Of a stretch of DNA of 64,000 nucleotides, positions 16,665-24,322 are shown piece after piece (position 1 is the first letter of the stretch; each line of letters begins with the position of its first letter). The DNA comes from Roseovarius sp. TE539. GTDB lineage: Bacteria; Pseudomonadota; Alphaproteobacteria; Rhodobacterales; Rhodobacteraceae. Below the pieces are notes generated by a model. The model was not told the origin of the DNA, did not search any database, and was given only the letters and a program-made list of their open reading frames with translations. The stretch lies in assembly GCF_003298505.1 (NCBI RefSeq), contig NZ_QNGB01000010.1:62001-126000 (forward strand), read 5' to 3'. Made by a program: the position numbers and the translations under genes.

Positions 16665-17777
16665 ATGAAATCTACCAAATTCCTTCTTGCCACGACCGCA
16701 CTGACGGTGGCCGCAGGCGGAGCCTTCGCGGACGACCACATGGCCGACGAGATGACAATCGTGTCCTGGGGCGGCGCCTATTCCAATTCGCAGCAGAAGG
16801 CCTACCACGAGCCCTACATGGAGAAGACCGGCGTTACCATCGTGAACGACGAAAGCTCGAACGAGGCGGTCGCCAAGCTGCGGGCCATGGACGAGGCCGG
16901 TAACATCACATGGGATGTGGTCGACGTGGTGGCCGCGGACGCACTGAGACTGTGCGACGAAGGCCTTGCGATGGAAATCGATCCCGACGAGCATCTGGCC
17001 CCCGCGCCTGACGGCACCTCGGCCGAGGATGATTTCGGCGATCTTCTGGTCGGCGATTGCTTCATTCCGCAGATCGTCTATTCGACCACATTCGGGTACC
17101 GCACCGACATGGTGCCGGAGGGCGTAGAGCCGCCCAATGACATTTGCGACGTGTTCGATACCGAGACATACCCGGGCAAGCGCAGCCTGGAAAAGCGGCC
17201 GATCAACAACATGGAATGGGCCCTTCTTTGCGACGGTGTCGCCAAGGAAGACGTCTATGACGTGCTCGAGACCTCGGAAGGCCAGCAGCAGGCGCTCGAC
17301 AAGCTGGACACGATCAAGGACGACGTGATCTGGTGGTCGGCCGGTGCCGACACGCCGCAGCTTCTGGCCGATGGCGAGGTCTTCATGGGGTCGACCTACA
17401 ACGGTCGCCTGTTCAGCGTCATCGAGGAGCAGGATCAGCCCGTTGCGATGATGTGGGATGCGCAGGTCTTCGACCTCGATGGCTGGATCATTCCCGCCGG
17501 CCTGCCCGAGGACCGTCTGGCCCGCGCGATGGACTTCATCTATTTCGCCACCGACACACAGCGTCTGGCGGACCAGGCCAAGTACATCAGCTATGGCCCG
17601 GCGCGTGAATCCTCGGCGCCGATGGTCGGCAAGCATGCGGAGCTGGGTATCGAGATGGCCCCGCACATGCCGACCGATCCGGATAACGCCGAGAACACGT
17701 TCCTCTACAATTACGAGTTCTGGGCGGATTACCGCGATGACATCGATGCCAAGTTCCAGGCGTGGCTGGCGCAGTAA
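16665..17777 (+). CDS. Periplasmic substrate-binding protein of PotD/PotF type
   Basis: A 370-residue secreted binding protein delivering substrate to the adjacent permeases. A signal peptide covers residues 1-22 (basic KSTK, hydrophobic core, cleavage after AFA). The mature part starts with acidic residues and TIVSWGGAYSNSQQ, usual in the spermidine/putrescine-binding cluster of the family (SBP_bac fold). A GGGAG site fixes the start at 16665. Two strong hairpins follow the gene (17793-17850), consistent with higher output of the binding protein than of the membrane parts. Substrate is inferred only: a polyamine by family, but an ectoine-pathway compound is possible by neighbourhood. Confidence 0.92.
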   Translation: MKSTKFLLATTALTVAAGGAFADDHMADEMTIVSWGGAYSNSQQKAYHEPYMEKTGVTIVNDESSNEAVAKLRAMDEAGNITWDVVDVVAADALRLCDEGLAMEIDPDEHLAPAPDGTSAEDDFGDLLVGDCFIPQIVYSTTFGYRTDMVPEGVEPPNDICDVFDTETYPGKRSLEKRPINNMEWALLCDGVAKEDVYDVLETSEGQQQALDKLDTIKDDVIWWSAGADTPQLLADGEVFMGSTYNGRLFSVIEEQDQPVAMMWDAQVFDLDGWIIPAGLPEDRLARAMDFIYFATDTQRLADQAKYISYGPARESSAPMVGKHAELGIEMAPHMPTDPDNAENTFLYNYEFWADYRDDIDAKFQAWLAQ

Positions 17778-17792
17778 AACGACAACGGCACA

Positions 17793-17815
17793 GCGCGGGC
17801 GCATGACGCCCGCGC
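17793..17815 (+). terminator. First of two tandem hairpins after the binding-protein gene
   Basis: GCGCGGGCG, loop CATGA, then CGCCCGCGC: a perfect nine-base stem 15 bases after the stop codon. With its neighbour it probably stabilises the 3' end of the upstream message or partially terminates transcription. Confidence 0.55.
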
Positions 17816-17820
17816 GATCC

Positions 17821-17850
17821 GGCCGGGCGGTCATCCAAGGCCGCCCGGCC
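17821..17850 (+). terminator. Second of two tandem hairpins after the binding-protein gene
   Basis: GGCCGGGCGG, a ten-base loop, then CCGCCCGGCC: a perfect ten-base stem, five bases after the first hairpin. No T-run follows, so leaky termination or RNase protection is more likely than complete stop. Confidence 0.55.
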
Positions 17851-17884
17851 CATCCCCAGACGGCACGGACGGAGCGGCGCACAG

Positions 17885-18175
17885 ATGCCCAAGGGCTATA
17901 TAATCGGCCATATCACGGTCACCGACCCGGAGGCCTACAAGGAATACATCGAGCGTGACACGCCGATCCTCGAAGGACTGGGCGGACGGTTCATCGTGCG
18001 TGGCGGCCGCAGCGAGGTACCGGAGGGGGAAACCCTCGACCGTCATGTCGTCATCGAGTTTCCAAGCTACGAGGCGGCCCTGGCAGCATATAACGACCCC
18101 GAATACCAGGAGGTCGCCGATATAAGGCGGCGCACCGCTCAGAGCGTGATCGTCGTGGTGGAGGGCAAGGAATGA
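17885..18175 (+). CDS. DUF1330 family protein
   Basis: A 96-residue soluble protein of the dimeric alpha-beta barrel DUF1330 family (GYIIGHITVTDPEAYKEYI, FIVRGGRSEVPEG, VVIEFPSYEAALAAYNDPEY). No catalytic function is established for the family. Its stop overlaps the permease start by four bases (ATGA), so it is translationally coupled to the importer operon. This placement suggests a role with the imported compound, perhaps as a small cytoplasmic binding or isomerising protein; that is inference only. Confidence 0.88.
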   Translation: MPKGYIIGHITVTDPEAYKEYIERDTPILEGLGGRFIVRGGRSEVPEGETLDRHVVIEFPSYEAALAAYNDPEYQEVADIRRRTAQSVIVVVEGKE

Positions 18176-19920
18176 GCAAACTCAACAGCACCGGACAGCA
18201 GACTGCCGACGCGCCCACACCCGAAGACGCGTTTCACGAAGCCGCGGCACTCGAAGGCAAGGGAGGCAACGGCGGGCCGGTCCTTTCGGCCGATGGCACG
18301 CCGCTCAAGCGCAGCCTGAACCGTGCCCTGAGAATGCAGAAGATGCGTGCGCTGATGCTGATCGCGCCGCTTCTGATCTTCGTCCTCGTCACCTTCATCG
18401 CCCCGATCGCCGACATGCTGTTCCGCTCTGTCGAGAACCAGATCGTCGGCACGACCCTCCCGCGCACGGTCGAAAGTGTTTCGGACTGGGACGCAGAAGC
18501 CGAGGAGGCGCCGGGCGAGGCGGTTTTCGAACAGCTTTACTACGACATGTTCCTTGCGGCGGAAGCCAAGGAACACACCAAGCTGGGCACGCGCCTGAAT
18601 TACGAGCAGACGGGAATAGCATCGCTCTTCCGGTCGTCGGGCCGCGACATGGACGATCTTGGTGAAGATTACATCGATGCCCTGGAAGACCTTGACGAAG
18701 CGTGGGAGGATGAAGCGTTCTGGTACGCGTTGATGACCGGGGGCGAGGACGCCGCCGGCAACACGGATCTTCTGAACACGCAGCGTAAACGCCTTTCGAA
18801 CCTGACAAGCGACAATTTCAAAGGCGATATCGGCTTCGTGCCGGGTGCGGAGATTTCGCAACTCCTTCCGAACACGGCCCGTGCCTACACTGTCTTTGCC
18901 CTCTTCACGGTGATCGCCGACGAGGATGTCGTCTCTGAGGAGGAGCCGTGGGAAGCGGTCAAGATCGCGCTGGTGCAGGACCTCAAGGCCGGCGCCGATG
19001 TGGCGGCGTATGAGGGGCCCGGTGCGGCCGAGCTGCGCGCCGCGCGGGACATGCTGTCGGATATGCCGGAGATCGCCTTCAAGCCGGCCTTCCTGGAGAT
19101 CGACGAGGATTGGGGCGCCAACGAGACATGGCGCGCGATAAAGATATTCAGCCCCCCCTTCACAAGCGGGTATTTCCTCAACGCGGTGGACATGGCCAAG
19201 ACCCTGGACGGTGTCGAAGCGCGCCCCGAGAATCAACAGATCTACATCATGCTGTTCAAGCGGACGCTGTTCATGAGCCTCGTGATCACCGGATCCTGCA
19301 TCCTTCTGGGGTACCCGGTGGCCTGGATCCTCTCCAACCTGCCGATGCGGACAGCGAACCTTTTGATGATCCTCGTTCTGCTGCCGTTCTGGACGTCGCT
19401 CCTGGTGCGCACATCTGCCTGGAAGGTGATGCTGCAGAGCCAGGGCGTCATCAATGACGTGATGGTCTGGCTGGGCCTTGTCGGCGATGGCGACAGGCTG
19501 GTGATGATCAACAACCAGTTCGGCACCATCGTGGCGATGACGCATATCCTGCTGCCCTTCATGATCCTGCCGATGTATTCGGTGATGCAGACAATCCCGC
19601 CCAGTTACCTGCGCGCCGCGAAATCGCTGGGCGCGACGAACTGGACGGCATTCTGGCGGGTTTATTTCCCGCAATCCGTGCCGGGGATCGGGGCCGGCAG
19701 CATTCTCGTCTTCATCCTGTCGATCGGCTACTACATCACGCCCGAGATCGTGGGCGGCACGACCGGCACGTTCATTTCGAACCGGATCGCCTACCACATA
19801 TCCAGTTCGCTCAATTGGGGGCTCGCGGCGGCCCTGGGCTCGATCCTGCTGGCAGTGGTCCTGATCCTCTACTGGGCCTATGACAAGATCGTGGGCATCG
19901 ACAACGTGAAGCTGGGGTAG
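18172..19920 (+). CDS. ABC importer permease, PotB-like with large periplasmic insertion
   Basis: A 582-residue inner-membrane permease, about twice the usual PotB length. A first membrane helix lies at about residues 59-80. It is followed by about 270 acidic, mostly hydrophilic residues (about 85-350), and then by the ordinary five-helix core, including the EAA-like loop (LRAAKSLGATNWTAFWRVYF) that docks the ATPase. The insertion falls in the first periplasmic loop by topology, has no cysteines to speak of and no family I recognise. It contains helical stretches such as YIDALEDLDEAWEDEAF. The frame is continuous with uniform base use, so this is a real fusion or expansion, not an assembly artefact. 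Start overlaps the DUF1330 stop. Confidence 0.92.
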   Translation: MSKLNSTGQQTADAPTPEDAFHEAAALEGKGGNGGPVLSADGTPLKRSLNRALRMQKMRALMLIAPLLIFVLVTFIAPIADMLFRSVENQIVGTTLPRTVESVSDWDAEAEEAPGEAVFEQLYYDMFLAAEAKEHTKLGTRLNYEQTGIASLFRSSGRDMDDLGEDYIDALEDLDEAWEDEAFWYALMTGGEDAAGNTDLLNTQRKRLSNLTSDNFKGDIGFVPGAEISQLLPNTARAYTVFALFTVIADEDVVSEEEPWEAVKIALVQDLKAGADVAAYEGPGAAELRAARDMLSDMPEIAFKPAFLEIDEDWGANETWRAIKIFSPPFTSGYFLNAVDMAKTLDGVEARPENQQIYIMLFKRTLFMSLVITGSCILLGYPVAWILSNLPMRTANLLMILVLLPFWTSLLVRTSAWKVMLQSQGVINDVMVWLGLVGDGDRLVMINNQFGTIVAMTHILLPFMILPMYSVMQTIPPSYLRAAKSLGATNWTAFWRVYFPQSVPGIGAGSILVFILSIGYYITPEIVGGTTGTFISNRIAYHISSSLNWGLAAALGSILLAVVLILYWAYDKIVGIDNVKLG

Positions 19921-19925
19921 ATGAA

Positions 19926-21116
19926 ATGAGCGCGATAACTCTGGAACATGTCGAGAAGAAGCCCTTGTCCTTCGCGTTGCCGGTTGTCGGGGCAGCGGGC
20001 GGCTTTGCCGGTCTCTTCGTCGGGACCGCACAGGGATCCGGTATTCTCGGGGTCGCCGCGGGCGCGGGCATCATCGCGCTCATGGGCTTTCTCTGCCTCG
20101 GAATTCTTGGCAAGGAAATGGAGCGTGTTGCCCGTTGGGGCATCGTCGTGCTGATGGCGGTGGCCGGTTTTCTGCTGGGCGCGCTTCCCGGTCTCGTGGT
20201 CGGGGCACTTTTCGGCTGGTTTTTCGGCTGGTTCATCTACTGGATCGGAGAGGGCCGTTACAGGGCCAAGCTGGTGCCATATCTGACACCCGGTCAGGTT
20301 CTGTGGCATTTCACTTTCAGGGTCATCTGCGGGATGATCTTCTTTTTCCTGATCACTCCGATCGTGGTGGTGATGCCGCTGAGTTTCAACGCCGAGAATT
20401 TCTTTACCTTCACTCCCGAGATGCTTCGTTTCGATCCGGAGGGGTATTCACTCAAGCATTACCGGGACTTCTTTACCAACGCGGACTGGCAGCAGGCGTT
20501 GTGGAACTCCGTTTCGATCGCGCCGGTGGCCACCCTGCTTTCGGTCAGCTTCGGCACCCTTGCCGCGATCGGCCTGAGTTCGGAGCACGTGCCGTTCCGC
20601 CGCGCGATCATGGCGATCCTGATTTCGCCGATGATCGTGCCTCTGATCATTTCCGCGGCTGGCATGTATTTCTTCTATTCCCGGCTGGGGCTTCAGGGCA
20701 CGTATTGGGGCGTGGTCCTGGCTCATGCGGCGCTTGGCATCCCGTTCGTGATCATCACCGTGACCGCGACGCTGGTCGGGTTTGACCGGTCCTTGACGCG
20801 GGCGGCGGCCAACATGGGCGCCAACCCGGTCACGACCTTCTTTCGGGTGCAGATGCCGCTGATCCTGCCGGGTGTCATCTCGGGCGGGCTTTTCGCGTTC
20901 ATCACATCCTTCGACGAGGTTGTTGTCGTGCTGTTTGTCGGCTCGGCCGGGCAAAAGACACTGCCATGGCAGATGTTCACGGGCCTGCGCGAACAGATCA
21001 GCCCGACAATCCTTGCCGTTGCGACGATCCTGGTGGCCATCTCGATCTGCCTGCTGACGACGGTGGAACTGCTGAGGCGCCGGTCTGAACGTCTTCGCGG
21101 TATGAGCCCGGGCTGA
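19926..21116 (+). CDS. ABC importer permease, PotC-like with extra N-terminal helices
   Basis: A 396-residue inner-membrane permease. The C-terminal 270 residues are a standard PotC-like unit (ALWNSVSIAPVATLLSV, EAA-like loop AAANMGANPVTTFFRVQMP). The first 110 residues add three to four glycine/alanine-rich helices (PVVGAAGGFAGLFVG, VLMAVAGFLLGALPGLVVGA broken by short loops), absent from ordinary PotC. It begins six bases after the partner permease stops. Both permeases of this operon are therefore enlarged, one in the periplasm and one in the membrane. It ends the operon; the next gene is convergent. Confidence 0.92.
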   Translation: MSAITLEHVEKKPLSFALPVVGAAGGFAGLFVGTAQGSGILGVAAGAGIIALMGFLCLGILGKEMERVARWGIVVLMAVAGFLLGALPGLVVGALFGWFFGWFIYWIGEGRYRAKLVPYLTPGQVLWHFTFRVICGMIFFFLITPIVVVMPLSFNAENFFTFTPEMLRFDPEGYSLKHYRDFFTNADWQQALWNSVSIAPVATLLSVSFGTLAAIGLSSEHVPFRRAIMAILISPMIVPLIISAAGMYFFYSRLGLQGTYWGVVLAHAALGIPFVIITVTATLVGFDRSLTRAAANMGANPVTTFFRVQMPLILPGVISGGLFAFITSFDEVVVVLFVGSAGQKTLPWQMFTGLREQISPTILAVATILVAISICLLTTVELLRRRSERLRGMSPG

Positions 21117-21141
21117 GGGACAACCATGCGTCGGGTGCAAG

Positions 21142-21900
21142 TCAGTAGACGTCGCCGCCGCCGCGCGTCTGGTTTTCGGGCCGCGTGACCGGCGATGAGT
21201 CCTCGCTGAACAGCTTGTCCCAGTCCGGTTCTTTCTGGTTCCCGGTTCGCAGATCGGACTCACGCGATTTCATCCACTGCACAATGCGCTCGCGCGATGG
21301 GTCCATGCGCTTGATCCAGCGAATGCACCATTCCATTTCCTGACGAAGGGCCCGGGAACTTACGATGCCCAGGTCGCGGCTGCGGTCATGGTTCCAGCGG
21401 GGGCCGCCAAGATAGACGGCGGCGAACATGATCTTGGCTTTCAGGCGCGGCGTACCGTTGACGATCAGCGCGTCGTAGAACATGCGGTGCACGTCCTCCC
21501 AGTTGCGCGACTTGTACTGATCGAGGTGATCGTTTCCGAAACCGCAATAGGCGTCGTGCATCGCCGCCGCGTTGATGAACGAGCTTGATCGTCTTTCGCC
21601 GATCATGGGAATGAACACCTTGGGAATTGAGGCCCCGTCGGTCAGGGTTTCGGGCGGCGCCACCCATTTCCGGCCGCGGCTGTCATGGAAGGACAGCTCG
21701 TCCCTGAGTTCGAAGAAAGCCTGTGGCTTGGGGTCAAGCCGCACCGGATCAGGGTCAAGCTTGACCGGGCTGTTGAGGAACCGGCAGATGGCCCCGCCCA
21801 GCGGGCCGGGGCATTCGTCAAGCGGCTGCGCCCCGACCGGGCCTGCAATAAGCGCCGCCAAAACGAGCACTGATGTGCGGAACAACAGATAGCTGGGCAT
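21142..21900 (-). CDS. Secreted DUF1353-domain protein
   Basis: A 252-residue protein with a signal peptide (residues 1-24, cleavage after VGAQ or nearby) and a DUF1353 core: FFELRDELSFHDSRGRKW, PPETLTDGASIPKVF, AAAMHDAYCG and VHRMFYDALIVNG. DUF1353 proteins are otherwise known from phages and bacteria, with unknown function; conserved His/Asp residues (MHDAYC) hint at a metal site. The start at 21900 has GGAGG six bases upstream. It is convergent with the permease gene and downstream of ilvE on the minus strand, separated by a strong hairpin. Confidence 0.85.
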   Translation of the reverse strand: MPSYLLFRTSVLVLAALIAGPVGAQPLDECPGPLGGAICRFLNSPVKLDPDPVRLDPKPQAFFELRDELSFHDSRGRKWVAPPETLTDGASIPKVFIPMIGERRSSSFINAAAMHDAYCGFGNDHLDQYKSRNWEDVHRMFYDALIVNGTPRLKAKIMFAAVYLGGPRWNHDRSRDLGIVSSRALRQEMEWCIRWIKRMDPSRERIVQWMKSRESDLRTGNQKEPDWDKLFSEDSSPVTRPENQTRGGGDVY

Positions 21901-21957
21901 GCGGACCTCCGATTCGCGGACCTTCCGGCGGCCGGACGGTAACACGAATTCACGATT

Positions 21958-21995
21958 CTGACCGCCCCGGAAGGCGCCGGGGCGGGCCCGGTCAG
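21958..21995 (-). terminator. GC-rich hairpin downstream of ilvE
   Basis: A perfect nine-base stem (CCGCCCCGG / CCGGGGCGG, loop six bases) nested inside outer arms CTGACC / GGTCAG, which overlap the ilvE stop. No T-run follows on the minus strand, so strength is uncertain. Confidence 0.55.
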
Positions 21996-22858
21996 GACCG
22001 CACGAGGGCCTCGTAGCCTTCGGCGATCTCGCGGGTCAGGTTTCCGACCTCGAAATTGTAGTCCCCGATCTGACCCACCGGTGTGACCTCCGCGGCGGAG
22101 CCTGTGAGCCAGCACTGTTCGAATCCTTCAAGTTCTTCGGGCATGATATGGCGCTCATGCACCTTGATCTGCCGATCCTTCAGCAACCCGATCACGGTCT
22201 GCCGGGTGAGGCCGTTGAGAATTGCATCCGGCAAGGGCGTGTGGATCTCGCCGTCCTTGACGAAAAAGATGTTTGCCCCTGTCGCCTCGGCCACGTAGCC
22301 GCGGTAATCCAGGAACATGGCGTCGGAGCAACCCTTGGCTTCGGCTGCATGCTTGGACATGGTGCAGATCATGTAAAGCCCGGCGGCCTTGGCATCTGTC
22401 GGGATCGTGTCCGGGCTGGGCCGTTTCCATTTGGCAATGTCCAGCTTGGCGCCGCGTGTCTTGGCATCGCCGTAATAGCTGCCCCATTCCCAGGCGGTGA
22501 CGGCCATGCGCACCGGGTTGCGCGCCGCGGCCACGCCCATGTCCGGCCCGGCGCCGCGGAAAGCCACAACGCGCACATAGGCATTGCTGAGCCCATTGGC
22601 ATCGAGCACCTGTTTCTTGGCCGCCTCGATCTCGTCCACCGTGTAGGGGATCTGCATGTCCATCAGTTCACCGGATTTGAGCAGCCGTCCGGAGTGTTCG
22701 CGGCTCTTGAAGACCTTGCCGTCGTAGCAACGTTCGCCCTCGAACACCGAGGACGCATAGTGCAACGCATGGGTCAGCACATGCACCTTTGCATCTCGCC
22801 AATCCACCAATGCCCCGTCCATCCAGATCTTTCCATCGCGGTCATCATAGCCGGTCAT
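21992..22858 (-). CDS. ilvE: Branched-chain amino acid aminotransferase IlvE
   Basis: A 288-residue fold-type IV PLP enzyme interconverting branched-chain amino acids and their keto acids. Seen are IWMDGALVDWRDAKVHVLTH, broken here at the usual start of the fold, ALHYASSVFEG, and EATGANIFFVKDG, with NGLTRQTVIGL for the PLP phosphate. Three ATGs compete; 22858 is selected because AAGGGAG is six bases upstream, while the ATG at 22864 abuts that site. It is divergent from petP. The same ilvE-petP-petR order is common in Rhodobacteraceae as far as I recall. Confidence 0.95.
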   Translation of the reverse strand: MTGYDDRDGKIWMDGALVDWRDAKVHVLTHALHYASSVFEGERCYDGKVFKSREHSGRLLKSGELMDMQIPYTVDEIEAAKKQVLDANGLSNAYVRVVAFRGAGPDMGVAAARNPVRMAVTAWEWGSYYGDAKTRGAKLDIAKWKRPSPDTIPTDAKAAGLYMICTMSKHAAEAKGCSDAMFLDYRGYVAEATGANIFFVKDGEIHTPLPDAILNGLTRQTVIGLLKDRQIKVHERHIMPEELEGFEQCWLTGSAAEVTPVGQIGDYNFEVGNLTREIAEGYEALVRS

Positions 22859-22957
22859 CGCCATCTCCCTTGCGGCCACGTTTCCATTTCTTGCGCCAGA
22901 TACGTCCGAACCGGGCATAAAATTGCGCAGAAATCGCGATTCGCTACCAGTTTGATC

Positions 22958-22986
22958 TTGGAATGTCAATAAAGCTGACTTAATAT
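22958..22986 (+). promoter_or_regulatory. Candidate promoter of petP-petR
   Basis: TTGGAA at 22958-22963 and TAATAT at 22981-22986 are 17 bases apart, ending 36 bases before the petP start codon. This is among the clearest sigma-70-like matches in the window. Confidence 0.5.
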
Positions 22987-23021
22987 CGGGGTAAAGGCGG
23001 TTTCTGAAACGGAGACGGGGC

Positions 23022-23519
23022 ATGCCGGAGATGCAGGGCGGAGAAAACCTTCTTTACCTCACCGACGAGCAGCTCAGGCAGGGCATCGAGGCAATGTTCT
23101 TTGCATATCGCGGTTTTACCGCGGACCCGGATCGCATCCTCGAAACAATGGCCTACGGACGGGCACATCACAGGGCCATTCATTTCATCGCCCGCGGCCC
23201 GGGTACGACCGTGAACAACCTGCTGAACATTCTCGGTGTGACCAAGCAATCTTTGAACCGGGTGCTGCGCACATTGGTGGCGGACGGTCTTGTCGAGAGC
23301 CGGGTCGGGACATATGACAAACGCGAACGGCATCTTTATCTCACGGAGGAGGGCAAGGCGCTGGAACGGCGGCTTTCGGATGCGCAACGCGCGCGCATGC
23401 GCGATGCCTATCGCGCCGCCGGCCCCGACGCGGTGGCCGGGTTCCGCCAGGTTCTGGAGGCGATGATGGACAGTGACATGCGCCGGTGCTACCGCGCCAT
23501 CCGGGAGCGAGGTGAATGA
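23022..23519 (+). CDS. petP: MarR-family regulator PetP
   Basis: A 165-residue MarR-type winged-helix protein: the DNA-binding region spans about residues 55-115 (NLLNILGVTKQSLNRVLRTL for the HTH, then GTYDKRERHLYLTEEG for the wing). In Rhodobacter capsulatus the petP-petR pair is needed for photosynthetic and respiratory growth. Here petP overlaps petR by four bases (ATGA). GGAGACGGGG precedes the start. Identification as PetP rests on the coupled response-regulator gene and its similarity; no pet (bc1) genes are in the window. Confidence 0.85.
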   Translation: MPEMQGGENLLYLTDEQLRQGIEAMFFAYRGFTADPDRILETMAYGRAHHRAIHFIARGPGTTVNNLLNILGVTKQSLNRVLRTLVADGLVESRVGTYDKRERHLYLTEEGKALERRLSDAQRARMRDAYRAAGPDAVAGFRQVLEAMMDSDMRRCYRAIRERGE

Positions 23520-24217
23520 CCGATCCTGAACCGCATATCCTGATCGTGGATGACGATGAACGGATTCGGGGCCTGCTGCGGAAGTTTCTGGCGCGCAACG
23601 GGTTCCTGGTATCGGTCGCACGCGATGCGGGTCATGCACGGCGTGTCCTTTCCGGCCTGGAATTCGACCTGATCGTGATGGACGTGATGATGCCGGGAGA
23701 AGACGGCGTGAGCCTGACCAGTGACCTCCGGACGAAGGTTTCCACACCGGTGCTCCTGCTGACCGCGAAGGGTGAAACCGAAGAACGGATCAAGGGGCTG
23801 GAGGCGGGTGCCGATGATTACCTCGCCAAGCCGTTCGAGCCGCGGGAACTTCTGCTCAGGATCAATGCGATCCTGCGCCGCATGCCCGAGCCGGAGCAGG
23901 AAACGGCGATGCCGAAGATCCTTCAGCTTGGACCGGCGCGTTACGACATAGAGCGGGCCGAACTGATGCGTGGGGACGAACCAGTGCGCCTGACGGCCAC
24001 GGAAACCCAGTTGATGCGTATTTTTGTGGAAAACCTGCGCAGCCCGGTGAGCCGCACGAAACTGGTGGAGGATCTGGGCCGTGACCGGGGGCGTGCGCAG
24101 GAACGTGCAGTCGATGTTCAGATCACCCGGCTACGGCGCAAGATCGAGGCTGACCCGAAGCAGCCGCGTTACCTTCAGACGGTCCGCGGCGAGGGCTACA
24201 TGCTGGCGCCGGATTGA
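23516..24217 (+). CDS. petR: OmpR-family response regulator PetR
   Basis: A 233-residue two-component response regulator. The receiver domain has the acidic pocket VDDDE, phospho-acceptor Asp56 (VMDVMMPG), Thr (LLLTAKG) and Lys (LAKPFEP). The C-terminal winged helix (about 140-230) includes RAVDVQITRLRRKIE and RGEGYML. No histidine kinase gene is adjacent, as is usual for petR. Start overlaps the petP stop, so the two are coupled. Confidence 0.92.
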   Translation: MTDPEPHILIVDDDERIRGLLRKFLARNGFLVSVARDAGHARRVLSGLEFDLIVMDVMMPGEDGVSLTSDLRTKVSTPVLLLTAKGETEERIKGLEAGADDYLAKPFEPRELLLRINAILRRMPEPEQETAMPKILQLGPARYDIERAELMRGDEPVRLTATETQLMRIFVENLRSPVSRTKLVEDLGRDRGRAQERAVDVQITRLRRKIEADPKQPRYLQTVRGEGYMLAPD

Positions 24218-24322
24218 CCGCCGAGGGATCGGCGGTTTGCCGCAACATGCGGTGCAACTGCTTCCGGTCTTGCGGAATTCGCGCTATCATCAGGGAAAAT
24301 CAAAAGAGCAAGGGGCCGGGCA

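Noticed and set aside
18139-20031. A 630-codon open frame on the minus strand
   Set aside because: Antisense to the PotB-like permease gene, with low-complexity basic composition and no motif.
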